Numbered from the stretch's first letter, positions 1-9,153 are shown. The stretch is DNA of 64,000 nt from Chryseobacterium fluminis (GCF_026314945.1 NZ_CP111121.1:4402001-4466000), one strand, 5' to 3'. Notes: generated from the sequence alone by a model not told the origin. Numbers and translations are program-made.

Positions 1-1371
1 CAGCCTCTTTACTCTCCCTTTGTTTGAAATAGCATATTTACCTTCTACACCAGGTAGTGGTTTCCACTCTTCATCTGGTAGATCCTCTAAAGATAAGTCG
101 AAAATAGCAGGTGGGTTCTTTTTATCAATCTTGGGTTTACCTAATTTTTCCCAGAGAGAATGATTGAATATTTCTTTAGAATTAAAAACAGTCCTTACCT
201 GAGTAGCAAGCTTTTTATTTCTTTCACCAAGCATTTTAGTAGAAGATTCTAAGGTCAGTTTCGCAATATCTATATCCCAGTGAGGATCACTTTCGTTTGT
301 GACCAGCAGATTTCTGTTTTTAATATCGAATTCTTTAATAAAACAATAGTAAAGCATTCGGGTAATTGCTATATTATAGACTTTCCCATTACAACTTAAC
401 CTGGTACGAAGAAAATATTTTTTATTATCAGACTTGTATGCAGAGAGCGAGATAATTTGCTCTTGCCAGAAAGTCTTGCTTGTATTCTGCGTCCAGGCAT
501 TCAGTCTCTTTATTCTTCCTTTATTGGAAATAAGATAATTTTCTTCGAGATCAGGTAATGGTTTCCACGTTTCACCGGGAAGATCCTGTAGTGATAAATT
601 CATGCAGGCCGGTGGATTATTTTCATCAATTTCCGGCATCTCCAGCGTTTCCCAAAGTTTTGTATTGAGTATTTTTTCGGGCTTATTTTTTCGTTTCGGT
701 ATAAAATCTTTTTCGGTTGGTTTATATCCTTTCTCAAACCATAAAAACTTTCCTGAAGTAATCTTTTTTTTGTTGAGTACCGATAGAATATGCGGGGGAT
801 AAATACCCAAAGCTTCACTTGCTTCATAAATATTTTTATAAGAAGCTACAAATTTTCCATCGTCGGTATATTGACTGACCGCCTGCTTATAATTCCCTTT
901 CTTACCTCTGCCGGTATTCAGTGTCTTAGAATGAAGTTTGCCCACGGTTAGCTTTTCCAGATTGCTGAAATGCACATTAAAACGGTTGTCATCTTTAAAA
1001 GAGATGAGAAAAGAAAGATCATCCATATCAAATTTTTCAACAAAATGATAATACACAAGGCGCGCTACTGATTTGCCATATGATTTTCCTTCGGAAAAAA
1101 GACCGCATTTCACAGCATAGAAGTGAGACTTCAAATAGTTGTTATAATACCGGTTAGTCTGCAGTTTCATAATTCTTTCGGGAAGGAGAGTTTCTCTTCC
1201 ATAGGAATTTATAACAGCTCGCTCCAGGCTTTTTACGCGGCCATAATTCGAAATTGCATAATTTTCAAAATCTTTAATCAGTTCCCACTCTTCATCCGGC
1301 AGATCTATCAGAAGAGTATTGGAAAGAACATTGTTGATGTATTCATCTCCTAATTCAGTAGGTAATTTCAT
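1..1371 (-). CDS. NUMOD4/NUMOD1 repeat protein, HNH-like, C-terminus beyond window
   Basis: An uninterrupted reading frame runs from an ATG at 1371 to the left edge (457 codons, no stop), so the gene is partial. Three NUMOD4-like motifs are visible: EEWELIKDFENYAISNYGRV (about residues 28-47), WKPLPDLEENYLISNKGRIK (about 270-289) and WKPLPGVEGKYAISNKGRVK (about 436-455). The stretch around residues 167-215 (VSQYTDDGKFVASYKN, then EASEALGI and SGKFLWFEKG) matches NUMOD1. Between them lie HNH_3-like segments (VARLVYYHFVEKF, then FNVHFSNLEKLT) that lack the usual catalytic histidine and asparagine pattern. NUMOD domains are DNA-binding modules of homing endonucleases. The tandem arrangement and degenerate HNH suggest a DNA-binding protein or a decayed nuclease. 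The domain calls are from memory of the families; the reading frame is certain. Confidence 0.7.
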   Translation of the reverse strand, partial: MKLPTELGDEYINNVLSNTLLIDLPDEEWELIKDFENYAISNYGRVKSLERAVINSYGRETLLPERIMKLQTNRYYNNYLKSHFYAVKCGLFSEGKSYGKSVARLVYYHFVEKFDMDDLSFLISFKDDNRFNVHFSNLEKLTVGKLHSKTLNTGRGKKGNYKQAVSQYTDDGKFVASYKNIYEASEALGIYPPHILSVLNKKKITSGKFLWFEKGYKPTEKDFIPKRKNKPEKILNTKLWETLEMPEIDENNPPACMNLSLQDLPGETWKPLPDLEENYLISNKGRIKRLNAWTQNTSKTFWQEQIISLSAYKSDNKKYFLRTRLSCNGKVYNIAITRMLYYCFIKEFDIKNRNLLVTNESDPHWDIDIAKLTLESSTKMLGERNKKLATQVRTVFNSKEIFNHSLWEKLGKPKIDKKNPPAIFDLSLEDLPDEEWKPLPGVEGKYAISNKGRVKRL

Positions 1372-1694
1372 AAGATAGGAACATTCAAATATATTATTTT
1401 GATATAAACTGGGAACTAATTTAAAACGAAATTTTATAAGATCAAAATATCTCTGACGGCTACATGAAAGAATGCAATATGATACGGATACAAATATCAC
1501 ATGGCAAACGTAAATCCAATTTTATTTAGGGGTAACCTATTATGCATTTAAAGTAAGCTGATTTATTTGTTGAAGCTCGTTTTTAAACATTAATAAATTC
1601 AGATATTGAATGATTATAAAAGGAATAACGCAAACAATTTTCACGCAGAAATTCCAGTTAATTTTTCCTTTATCATATGATTGCCGTAAAATAA

Positions 1695-1719
1695 AAATAC
1701 CATCATTTAGATGGTATTT
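1695..1719 (-). terminator. 10-bp stem hairpin with T-rich 3' flank on the minus strand
   Basis: Perfect 10-bp stem with a 5-base loop (ATTTA). On the minus strand it is followed by TTTTTATTTT, the form of an intrinsic terminator. No minus-strand gene ends here, so the role is unclear. Confidence 0.35.
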
Positions 1720-1825
1720 AAGGATCTGATCTATGTTAAAAGTTATTCATGGTCAGGTATGGTGATTACCTATATTTACATGGGTTATTTATATGTTAAA
1801 AGTACGGAGGTTATATTTTGCAGCC

Positions 1826-1847
1826 ACTACACTTTAGTGTAGTTTTT
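1826..1847 (+). terminator. 8-bp hairpin plus T-run
   Basis: ACTACACT and AGTGTAGT are separated by two bases and followed by TTTT on the plus strand. No plus-strand gene precedes it in the window, so it may end a short unannotated transcript or act as an upstream attenuator for the lipoprotein gene at 1975. Confidence 0.35.
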
Positions 1848-1974
1848 ATAATAATATTATCATGATTGAACCGGCGTCCGTTTTTTTACGGTATTTTAAG
1901 CAATGATTTTTATTATCCGGTTTTAGGTCTGATATTTGTATTGAGTAGCAAAAATAGCTGAACCGTTCAATTTT

Positions 1975-3006
1975 ATGAAAAACATATCTGTGAAGAAAGC
2001 ATTTCTATCGACCTTACTATTCTCCATACTTTTAGTTTCCTGTAAAAAAGAAATTGAAAAAATAAGTGATACGTTAAAAGATACCACCCCGACGAATGAA
2101 ACTGCAGTAGTGGAGCAGGACTCTATCAAAAAAGATTCGGTAGTACAAAAAGAATCCATGCCACCGGCGATGCAGGAGGATGGTTTTTACAATGCCTTCA
2201 TCTTTCCTAAAGACAAAAAACTTAAAGACTCCCTGTTTTCTATATTTAATAAAAAATATACGGAAAAAGAGCGTTATGCTATTTTGGCGCTGAACAGACT
2301 TGATTCAAAAAATAAAAGGAATGCCGATACGTTGGTAGTCCCGGCTAAAATAGATACCACCCTCATGGAATATTCACCGTTTCCAATGCAGCTGGATGTA
2401 TTAAGCGGAGTAAAAAAGTTTGTGATTTTTTCATATCCTATTCAGGCATATGGAGTATATTCTAATGGCAGCCTGGTTAAATGGGGCCCAACCAGTATGG
2501 GTAAGAAGACTGCAAAGACAAAAACAGGCTTAACATTTGCCAACTGGAAAAAGCAATTGGCTATTTCCACAGTAAGCAGCGAATGGAAACTTCCGTACAA
2601 TTTTAATATCTTCAATTTAGACGGAATCGGATGGCATCAGTATGATCTTCCGGGATACCCTGCCTCACATTCTTGTTTAAGATTATTGAAAAATGATGCA
2701 AAATGGCTTTATTCCTATGCTGATACCTGGGTTCTGAATCCGGGAGGTGCCACCACGAAGGCGAGAGGTACTGCAGTAATGGTATTTGGAGATTATAAAT
2801 GGGGAGGGAGAAAACCCTGGCGAAAATTACTGGATGATCCCAACTCAAACAATATCTCAGTAGAGGAAATGACAAAAATGATCGAACCCAATATTGAGAA
2901 AATACTGAAGGAGCAGGACAACAGAGAAAAAGTAGTGGATTCGATTAAGGCTGCCAAAGCCCAGATAGAACAGATGCCACAGACTGCAAAGACCGTAGTC
3001 CCCTGA
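1975..3006 (+). CDS. L,D-transpeptidase (YkuD-type) lipoprotein
   Basis: 343-residue protein with a lipoprotein signal (hydrophobic helix ending LLVSC, lipid Cys at residue 23) and a YkuD-like catalytic core at about residues 130-260. The core holds GIGWHQYDLPGYPASHSCLR, with Cys about 235 as predicted nucleophile and the upstream His in WHQYD. In the family the motif is usually SHGCLR; here Gly is replaced by Ser. L,D-transpeptidases form or remodel 3-3 peptidoglycan crosslinks, or attach proteins to murein, in the periplasm. The C-terminal ~80 residues are charged and probably coiled. It ends exactly where the convergent gene at 3007 ends. Start chosen at the ATG giving a full lipoprotein signal. 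Confidence 0.85.
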   Translation: MKNISVKKAFLSTLLFSILLVSCKKEIEKISDTLKDTTPTNETAVVEQDSIKKDSVVQKESMPPAMQEDGFYNAFIFPKDKKLKDSLFSIFNKKYTEKERYAILALNRLDSKNKRNADTLVVPAKIDTTLMEYSPFPMQLDVLSGVKKFVIFSYPIQAYGVYSNGSLVKWGPTSMGKKTAKTKTGLTFANWKKQLAISTVSSEWKLPYNFNIFNLDGIGWHQYDLPGYPASHSCLRLLKNDAKWLYSYADTWVLNPGGATTKARGTAVMVFGDYKWGGRKPWRKLLDDPNSNNISVEEMTKMIEPNIEKILKEQDNREKVVDSIKAAKAQIEQMPQTAKTVVP

Positions 3007-3534
3007 TCAATCATCATTCTTTTCAAAATGTAAAGTAGATTCTTCTGCAAATTTCCGCAGTTTAAGCATTTCATCCTTTCCTTTATGCTGTCCGAACCTT
3101 GCCGCTGCGTAGGTCAGTACAATACAAAAAAGCATTGCGAAAGAAGCATTCAGTGCCCATGGAAATTCAGTGCTTTTAATTTGTTTTTCTACATAATACA
3201 TTGAAAAGAAAGTCATCCATAAAATAGAAAAAGAGAAATAGAGAAACATAAAGAATGTCCAGACTGCTGAAGTAGGTCCAAAGATACCTCTGACAGCAGT
3301 TTTTTCATCTTCCGTTTCTATTCTTAAAGATAATTGGGGCTTCCAGTAATGATCATATTCTGTTTTTACACATATGGTAGCCACTTCATGATTAATATTT
3401 CCGGAGAATTCCTCCTGGTGTTCATTAAGATAATTTTTCAGGTGCTCGGCATATTCTTCTTTGCTCACTTCCGTAAACATTTTAAATCGGGGTCTTGATC
3501 TTATTTTATCGACCGTTGTTTCTTCTGTATTCAT
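3007..3534 (-). CDS. Conserved hypothetical two-helix membrane protein
   Basis: 175 residues. The first ~80 residues are polar (start MNTEETTVDKIRSRPRFKMF). Two hydrophobic segments follow at about residues 85-110 and 125-147, with a short charged tail containing a cluster of Lys/Glu. I do not recognise a named domain. The gene begins one base after the stop of the PDZ/aspartyl protease gene upstream (stop at 3536), so the two probably form one transcript. Its stop abuts the stop of the convergent L,D-transpeptidase gene. Function unknown. Confidence 0.7.
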   Translation of the reverse strand: MNTEETTVDKIRSRPRFKMFTEVSKEEYAEHLKNYLNEHQEEFSGNINHEVATICVKTEYDHYWKPQLSLRIETEDEKTAVRGIFGPTSAVWTFFMFLYFSFSILWMTFFSMYYVEKQIKSTEFPWALNASFAMLFCIVLTYAAARFGQHKGKDEMLKLRKFAEESTLHFEKNDD

Positions 3535-3535
3535 A

Positions 3536-4861
3536 TTATTCCTGATAAGGTATTGGATCTTCCAGCTGAAATTTTACCGTCAGCTGCTGTGTTTTTCTCT
3601 GTATGATCATGGTAATACTCCTTCCTTCGTAAGATTTCATTATTTCCATAATTTTTGCTAAACTCATATCTGCAGTTTTGGTGCCATTAATAAAAATAAT
3701 CTGATCATCTTTCTTTAAGCCTGCTTTGTCAGCTGGAGAATCTTTACGGACTCCGGAAATTGAAAATACCGGTTTGAGCACAAACTTATACTGAAACCTC
3801 TCAGCAGCAGTAGAAAATTCACTGGTGGCCTTGTCTGCTTTTACGGTCTCTATCTTAACCAGATCTTCCTGCCATTGCATTCCGTCCTGCTTAAAATCCA
3901 GACCACTCATATTGAAATGAAAAGGGTCATCAAAATTCCGATTAGGTCTAAGGTATAGCATTCCCCCGTAATAATCAAATATTACGGTAAAACGGCGCAT
4001 AATCTCGCCTCCGACAGAACCTTTTCTCCCTTCTACCATATGGACATGCTGAATAGAAAATTCATCGGGCATAGCAGTCAGAGGTTTTTCGAATCTAAAA
4101 TCTCCAATATAAAAATGGTGAATTCTGCTCCTTTTGCCATAGATGTCGCCGTTGAACCCTCTTCCCAGGAAGTCTTCGATATTCGGACGATTATAAACAA
4201 AATCTTTAATTAATACGGGAAATAACCATATCGCATCACTGTTTCCAAGGTCTATTAGTAATTTTGAACTCTTTTTTTCATTGGTCATTTCGACGTCACC
4301 ATAGAGGTAAGGCTTCCCCTTTTCTATACTCACAGGAAGCTCACGAAATTTTTTCGTTCTTCGCTTCAACAGTTCCCGGTCATTATAAATGGTAATCTTT
4401 TCAGAAGAATAGTCGATAGAAACTGGATGATTTTTGAACAGATGAAAGCCAATCACTCCATTCACAGGAATGCCTACATGAGAAGAAATATTGAATTCCT
4501 GGTCCAGGATAAGGAAAACAGTCATAGAATTATTGATCATATGCTCTCCGATCTTTCCTACGTTATTTTCAGATTTAAATCCGTCAATACTTAAATCTCC
4601 TCCCAGTCCGGAAAATTTTATCTTTTCCACATCACTTAGTTTTACTTCCTGATTGTCTAAACTGAAAAGTAAAGTTTCTGCCACGCCCGTATCTAATAAA
4701 AACGTAAGGTTAACTCCATTGATATTAACCGGAATAAAGATTAAATTATTAATTAACTTAAAAGGAATAACAGTTTTCTTTACATCTTTTATTTCAAATG
4801 AATTTTGCGCACTGGTGAAAATGCTCAGAAAAAAAAATAATATAAAATGTAATGATTTCAT
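3536..4861 (-). CDS. Retropepsin-like aspartyl protease with C-terminal PDZ domain
   Basis: 441 residues with a Sec signal peptide (MKSLHFILFFFLSIFTSAQ). The N-terminal half contains FLLDTGVAETLLF with the DTG aspartyl-protease triad at residues 57-59. A second related segment, KLLIDLGNSDAIW, resembles a degenerate second motif (DLG). The last ~80 residues form a PDZ domain (SPADKAGLKKDDQIIFINGT). This architecture is common in Bacteroidota exported proteins; substrates are unknown. It probably acts in the periplasm or at the cell surface. It is cotranscribed with the small membrane protein gene just downstream (one base apart). Confidence 0.8.
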   Translation of the reverse strand: MKSLHFILFFFLSIFTSAQNSFEIKDVKKTVIPFKLINNLIFIPVNINGVNLTFLLDTGVAETLLFSLDNQEVKLSDVEKIKFSGLGGDLSIDGFKSENNVGKIGEHMINNSMTVFLILDQEFNISSHVGIPVNGVIGFHLFKNHPVSIDYSSEKITIYNDRELLKRRTKKFRELPVSIEKGKPYLYGDVEMTNEKKSSKLLIDLGNSDAIWLFPVLIKDFVYNRPNIEDFLGRGFNGDIYGKRSRIHHFYIGDFRFEKPLTAMPDEFSIQHVHMVEGRKGSVGGEIMRRFTVIFDYYGGMLYLRPNRNFDDPFHFNMSGLDFKQDGMQWQEDLVKIETVKADKATSEFSTAAERFQYKFVLKPVFSISGVRKDSPADKAGLKKDDQIIFINGTKTADMSLAKIMEIMKSYEGRSITMIIQRKTQQLTVKFQLEDPIPYQE

Positions 4862-4892
4862 TTACTGAATTTAGTTAATTTATTGATATATA

Positions 4893-4924
4893 AAATAAAA
4901 AAACATTCTCTGAGCGGAGAATGT
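4893..4924 (-). terminator. Intrinsic terminator after the esterase gene
   Basis: ACATTCTC/GAGAATGT 8-bp stem (4903-4924) with a 6-base loop. On the minus strand it is followed by TTTTTTTATTTT. It lies about 47 bases past the stop of the minus-strand esterase gene at 4971. Confidence 0.75.
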
Positions 4925-4970
4925 CTATATAATTGATAATGATTTGAAAGAAATGCTATTTTATCGGAAT

Positions 4971-5609
4971 TTACTTTGAAAAGAAATCCATAAGGTCCAT
5001 ATAATTTTTCTGGTTGACGCCATGTCCGCTCATGTATTCTCTAAAGGTGAAATAGCAGCTCAGATCATAAAGAAGATCAGCTGCTTTTCTTCCCCATTCC
5101 ATTGGAATTACTGCATCATCAGTACCATGAGATACAAAAAAACGGAGTCTTTCCAGTTTTTTCTTATCTTTTACAATATCCTGTAGAATTTTCTCTTCAG
5201 GATAGGCGCTTAGGCAGGCTATATAATTAAACATTTCAGGATGTTTTAAAGCCAGCGCATAGCACAGAATTCCCCCCTGGCTAAAGCCGCACAGGTGAGT
5301 CTTTGCTTCGGTCAGACCATAATGATTTACTATTTTCAGTATATTTTCCAGAACCGCATCCACAGATTCATTAGCCTGGCTGATATTCATGAAATTTTCG
5401 GGGTCATTGAAATCAATATCATACCATGAAAAACCCTCGAACTGAGTTTCTTTCGGAGCTCTGAAGCTCACGATGATCCAGTCTGCCGGAAGCGTTTCTC
5501 TAAAGCTGAAAAGGTCTTGTTCATTGCTTCCGTAGCCGTGAAGCATAAACAGAATAGTGGTTTGGGAAGTAATATTCTCAGGTTCTCTTACGATGTAATC
5601 TAAATTCAT
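4971..5609 (-). CDS. Alpha/beta hydrolase, phospholipase/carboxylesterase family
   Basis: 212 residues with the features of the YpfH/carboxylesterase family: oxyanion-hole segment FMLHGYGSNEQD (about 22-33), nucleophile elbow GFSQGG (Ser about 110), the acid in SHGTDDAVIP and the His in SGHGV near the C-terminus. No signal peptide, so it is a cytoplasmic esterase acting on short acyl or lysophospholipid-type esters; the real substrate is not predictable. The start ATG lies only 4 bases after a TATCTTTG -7 box, suggesting a leaderless mRNA. Confidence 0.85.
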   Translation of the reverse strand: MNLDYIVREPENITSQTTILFMLHGYGSNEQDLFSFRETLPADWIIVSFRAPKETQFEGFSWYDIDFNDPENFMNISQANESVDAVLENILKIVNHYGLTEAKTHLCGFSQGGILCYALALKHPEMFNYIACLSAYPEEKILQDIVKDKKKLERLRFFVSHGTDDAVIPMEWGRKAADLLYDLSCYFTFREYMSGHGVNQKNYMDLMDFFSK

Positions 5610-5613
5610 AAGG

Positions 5614-5621
5614 CAAAGATA
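5614..5621 (-). promoter_or_regulatory. Bacteroidota -7 box (TATCTTTG) next to the esterase ATG
   Basis: On the minus strand TATCTTTG matches TAnnTTTG and ends 4 bases before the ATG at 5609. No clear -33 TTG is seen at the expected spacing. Confidence 0.45.
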
Positions 5622-5859
5622 AATAATAAATCATTTGGTGAATCTCACATAGTGCTTTAAACTTAAATAACAGATGATATGCGGTCAAAAAAAAAGATTA
5701 ATTTACCTTAGCGACTTCAGAAGGTCGTCGATTTTGCAGAGCTAATATTTTTGTAGATTTGATATTATTTGGAAATCTTTATTGGAAAATTTTCATAAAA
5801 GTTATTTTTATATTGATAAAAAAGCTATATTTGAAACATTAAAAAATCTATTTGGAGAA

Positions 5860-6285
5860 ATGAAGCAATTTTACAAATCAAAAAGTTTATCTAAACTTTC
5901 TTTTTTATTCATCGTCTTATTTTCAGTAGTTTCAGTAGCTCATTCTTGTAAAGATGATGACGATGAGGATGAATTTCAGGATCATATCGTAAAGTTTGAA
6001 GTGAAAGGAACTACCGGGGTAGAATTTAAAACTATTGTAACACAGGTGGGAACCAGTCAAAATCAGATTTTTGATCAGCCGGGAATTTCCTGGAATAGTG
6101 GTGAGATGTTTGTAAATTCCAGCCAGTCTCAATTGAATCTTTCAGCAAATGCACTCCTTCCTGATGCCAACGCAAAGCTTATCCTTAACATTTGGGTTGA
6201 TGGTGAAGTGGCAGAAACGGATACGATTAAGAATCTTTCAGGGATTCAGAGTTCATCTATTGCTCACAGTTTCTTAGAATTGTAA
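5860..6285 (+). CDS. Small Asp-rich lipoprotein, paralogue of the gene at 9154
   Basis: About 141 residues from the ATG at 5860, chosen because it gives a clean lipoprotein signal (FLFIVLFSVVSVAHSC); an upstream TTG at 5782 would add 26 residues before it. After the lipid Cys comes an acidic run (KDDDDEDE). The body contains a segment ending LILNIWVDGEVAETDTIKN. The lipoprotein at 9154-9573 has the same layout (CSDDDDD, then VQIWVDGELKKEG) and length. The two flank the two-component system, pointing to a link with that system. The family resembles small Bacteroidota lipoproteins of unknown function. Confidence 0.75.
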   Translation: MKQFYKSKSLSKLSFLFIVLFSVVSVAHSCKDDDDEDEFQDHIVKFEVKGTTGVEFKTIVTQVGTSQNQIFDQPGISWNSGEMFVNSSQSQLNLSANALLPDANAKLILNIWVDGEVAETDTIKNLSGIQSSSIAHSFLEL

Positions 6286-6306
6286 AATAACATTACTTAA
6301 TCATAT

Positions 6307-6333
6307 AAAACCGTCGATCTGACGGTTTTTTTT
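6307..6333 (+). terminator. Intrinsic terminator between convergent genes
   Basis: AAAACCGTC/GACGGTTTT stem with a 5-base loop followed by eight T. It lies 21 bases past the lipoprotein stop and touches the stop codon of the convergent response-regulator gene (6332-6334). Confidence 0.85.
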
Positions 6334-6970
6334 ATTCTTCAATCATACGGTGCTGCAGTGCAATAGTGATAAGTTCTGAGGAATTTTTTGCCTGAAATTT
6401 CTGGAGCAGATTTTTTCTATGGGTATCTACGGTTAAAGGACTCAGGAATAATTCATCAGCAATTACGCTGCTTGTTTTTCCCTGAGCAACCAGCTGCAGG
6501 ATTTGCTTTTCCCGCTTCGTTAATCTGGGAATTGCCAGTTCATTTTGAGAGGGCTTACTGATGATGTGTTTTGTTTCATTACAAAATACAATATTACCCG
6601 AAAGAACTCCACGTACGCATTCTATCAGTTCTTCGATGGATGTGTTTTTAAGAAGATATCCGCTTGCACCATTTTGAACAGATTGCGTAATGACACTCCT
6701 TTCAGAGCGATTGCTGAACATAATTACGGATGTATCGGGAGATATTTTTTTGATCTCTTTACAAAGTTCAATACCGTTGGCATCGGGAAGCGTGATATCT
6801 AATAGGATAATATCAACTTCATTAGATTTCACAAAGTTCACAATCTCTGAGCCTAATGTAAAACTTTCCAGAACATTGAAAAATGACTGGTTCTTAAGCA
6901 TGGTTTTCAATCCTTCGATAACGATAGGATGATCATCTACAATAACAATATTTATTTTGTCAGACTGCAT
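6332..6970 (-). CDS. NarL/FixJ-type response regulator
   Basis: 212 residues from the ATG at 6970 (MQSDKINIVIVDDHPIV). A TTG at 6985 would add five residues and is less likely. The receiver domain has the acidic pair DD near residues 11-12, the phosphoacceptor Asp in ILLDITLPDANG (about 57) and the conserved Lys in GYLLKNTS. The C-terminal LuxR-type helix-turn-helix is clear: LTKREKQILQLVAQGKTSS then LSPLTVDTHRKNLLQKF. It overlaps the upstream histidine kinase gene by 11 bases, typical of translational coupling, so the pair is a two-component system. Likely targets include the flanking lipoprotein genes (inference). Confidence 0.9.
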   Translation of the reverse strand: MQSDKINIVIVDDHPIVIEGLKTMLKNQSFFNVLESFTLGSEIVNFVKSNEVDIILLDITLPDANGIELCKEIKKISPDTSVIMFSNRSERSVITQSVQNGASGYLLKNTSIEELIECVRGVLSGNIVFCNETKHIISKPSQNELAIPRLTKREKQILQLVAQGKTSSVIADELFLSPLTVDTHRKNLLQKFQAKNSSELITIALQHRMIEE

Positions 6971-8948
6971 GGGTATTAAGTTCAATATTTATGGTTGTTC
7001 CTTCATGATCGGAGCTGATCTCCATTTTTCCTTTTAGATAATTGACACGGTTTTTAAGATTTCTGAGCCCCATACTCTTGGTTTTTTTTTCAATGTCTTT
7101 TCCGAAGCCTCTTCCATTGTCTTCAATGGTGATAAAGAAATTTTCATCAGATTGGGAACATTGTAATAAAATGCCTGAAGCCTGGGAGTGTTTTACAGCA
7201 TTAGCTAAAAGTTCCTGGACAATTCTGTAAATATTCAACTGAATGGTAAGAGCAAGGTCTTTACGAAGACTGATCGCTTGAAAATCTATGCTGAGATCTT
7301 TCCTGATGTAAAATTCACAGAGGTCTTGCAGTGCGGTTTCCAGTCCGAAATTGAGAAGTGATTCAGGCATCAGGTTTCTAGCGACATGTCTTAACTCATT
7401 TACCGAATGATCAAGCTGCCCCAGGATTTTATTAAACTCCAGATCCGTTGAACCAAAATGAGTGGAAGACCATGTTGAAAAATTGATTTTAACACCGGCC
7501 AGCATTCCTCCGAGACCGTCGTGCAGATCTTTGGCAATCCGTTCTCTTTCCCGTTCCTCACTTTCAAGAATTGCTTTGGTGATATTCAATTCTTCTTTCT
7601 GCTGAATCTCTTTTAATTTTTGCTGAAGGTTTATCTTCCTTTGCTTTGCCAGTTTTTTGGTATAGAAATAAATAAAAATTATTAAAATCATTAAAAAGAA
7701 GGAGGCAAAACCAAGCAGCCACAGATATTGGTTTTTTTGGTTTATTTCAAGCTGTTTCTGGGCTTTGTCAGTATCCAGATTCGCTATTTTCCTTTCTTTT
7801 TCTGCCGCATTATATTTGGCTTCAAGTTTATTGATTTCAAGTTTTGTAGTTTCGGTACTCAGACTGTCATTAAGGCTGGAATACTTTTTTTCCCACGTCA
7901 GTGCTTCCCTGGAATTTCCCATTTCTTCATTGAGTACGGAAAGCTGTTTATATATTGTTTTCCTGTTATTGAGATCAAGAACCAGAGATTTTTCCGTCAG
8001 GATATCTTCCAGAACAGCTTTTGCTTCCGGATACCTCTTTAATTTTTTTAAAATGTCGAACTTGTTAAAGTAAAACATCTGAGCTAATAGGTTTTGATTA
8101 AATTTTTTAGTATAAAACAATCCTTTGTCAATAATTGGCAGAGCTTCTTCGTTTTTCTGTCTGGTGATGAATAAAAGGGTCTTCCCGTAATAAAAAAAAG
8201 CATTGGATGAAGAATCCGGGTATGGAAGGATCAGTTTTTCTGCCTTATTCAGAAATTTTTCTGCATCATCACCTTTAGCCTGATAACAATAGTTACTGGC
8301 TGTATGCAGATAAGCGTAAAACAATTCTGCTGAAGCAGGATAATTTTTTTCAAGAATTTTCAGTGCTTTTTTATTATAATTTCCTGCTTTTTCAAATTCT
8401 GCATTATAGGTCAGAATAAGGGCAAGCTGTGAATATAAAAATCCTAAATTTCTGTTGGTTTCATATTTTTCTACTAAAGGAATGCTTTTTTCAAGAATAG
8501 TTTTAACCAAAAAAGGATATCCTTCTTTGTTCTTTTGGGACACTCCGTAGTTATACCACGCCAGCGATTGGAAAAAATACGATTCTTCTGTTTTAAATGT
8601 ACTTAAAGCTTGGATCGCCTGCTGATAGGCAGCTGCAGCTTTAGTTTTGTCTTTCTCAAGATAATATTGGCCTTCGTAATAATGATATTTAGCAGAAACA
8701 AAAGAATTTGCAGACCTTAATGTTTTACCGTTTTCCAGATATCTCTTACTTAAAATACTGTCTGTATTTCTGTAATAGTTGGATAAAATGAAGAATGCAT
8801 TGGCTTTGGAATCACGATCAGTACTGTTTTTTACTATTTTTTGTAAGCTGTCGAGATAGGGCTTTTCATTAAGCGGAAAAATCTGCTGAGATGGTAAGAC
8901 AAGTGAAAGTAAAATAAAAATTACAAAGGCTAATTTCTTCATGATCAT
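6960..8948 (-). CDS. TPR-containing sensor histidine kinase (HisKA_3 type)
   Basis: 662 residues: signal peptide or N-terminal anchor (KKLAFVIFILLSLVLPSQQ), a long tetratricopeptide-type helical region (about 40-390), one transmembrane helix (about 405-430, LWLLGFASFFLMILIIFIYF), a short coiled coil, then a HisKA_3 dimerisation domain with the phospho-His in RIAKDLHDGLGG (about 475). The HATPase domain has an N-box (QELLANAVKHS) and G-box (IEDNGRGFG). The sensor part is periplasmic and helical. It is cotranscribed with the response regulator. Transcribed divergently from the lipoprotein at 9154, with a 205-bp shared upstream region. Confidence 0.9.
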   Translation of the reverse strand: MIMKKLAFVIFILLSLVLPSQQIFPLNEKPYLDSLQKIVKNSTDRDSKANAFFILSNYYRNTDSILSKRYLENGKTLRSANSFVSAKYHYYEGQYYLEKDKTKAAAAYQQAIQALSTFKTEESYFFQSLAWYNYGVSQKNKEGYPFLVKTILEKSIPLVEKYETNRNLGFLYSQLALILTYNAEFEKAGNYNKKALKILEKNYPASAELFYAYLHTASNYCYQAKGDDAEKFLNKAEKLILPYPDSSSNAFFYYGKTLLFITRQKNEEALPIIDKGLFYTKKFNQNLLAQMFYFNKFDILKKLKRYPEAKAVLEDILTEKSLVLDLNNRKTIYKQLSVLNEEMGNSREALTWEKKYSSLNDSLSTETTKLEINKLEAKYNAAEKERKIANLDTDKAQKQLEINQKNQYLWLLGFASFFLMILIIFIYFYTKKLAKQRKINLQQKLKEIQQKEELNITKAILESEERERERIAKDLHDGLGGMLAGVKINFSTWSSTHFGSTDLEFNKILGQLDHSVNELRHVARNLMPESLLNFGLETALQDLCEFYIRKDLSIDFQAISLRKDLALTIQLNIYRIVQELLANAVKHSQASGILLQCSQSDENFFITIEDNGRGFGKDIEKKTKSMGLRNLKNRVNYLKGKMEISSDHEGTTINIELNTHAV

Positions 8949-9057
8949 CAGGTCAGAGTATATGAGTAGTTTTATTATAAAACAGTCAATTTAATTAAAA
9001 TTTCCAGTATAAAAAAATACCTGAATTCAGGTATAAAAAAATACTGTTTTTTAAGGA

Positions 9058-9088
9058 TTGAAACCGGAGCGGTACTCTGGTAATTTTG
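9058..9088 (+). promoter_or_regulatory. Promoter of the lipoprotein gene (TTG-N20-TAATTTTG)
   Basis: TTG at 9058-9060 and TAATTTTG at 9081-9088, separated by 20 bases, fit the Bacteroidota -33/-7 consensus. It leaves a leader of about 60 bases before the ATG at 9154. Confidence 0.65.
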
Positions 9089-9153
9089 CATATACCAAAT
9101 CGATCAAATCATAGAATTTTTAACCAACAGTAGTCCAATTTAAGCAAAAAATT

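Larger units (their letters stand above)
1372..1974. other. 603-bp AT-rich intergenic region with two hairpins
   Basis: No reading frame with coding character is seen. Two inverted repeats stand out: AAATACCATC/GATGGTATTT at 1695-1719, and ACTACACT/AGTGTAGT at 1826-1843 followed by a T-run. The region separates the divergent NUMOD4 gene and the L,D-transpeptidase gene and so should hold both promoters. I could not place a convincing TAnnTTTG box for either. Confidence 0.5.
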
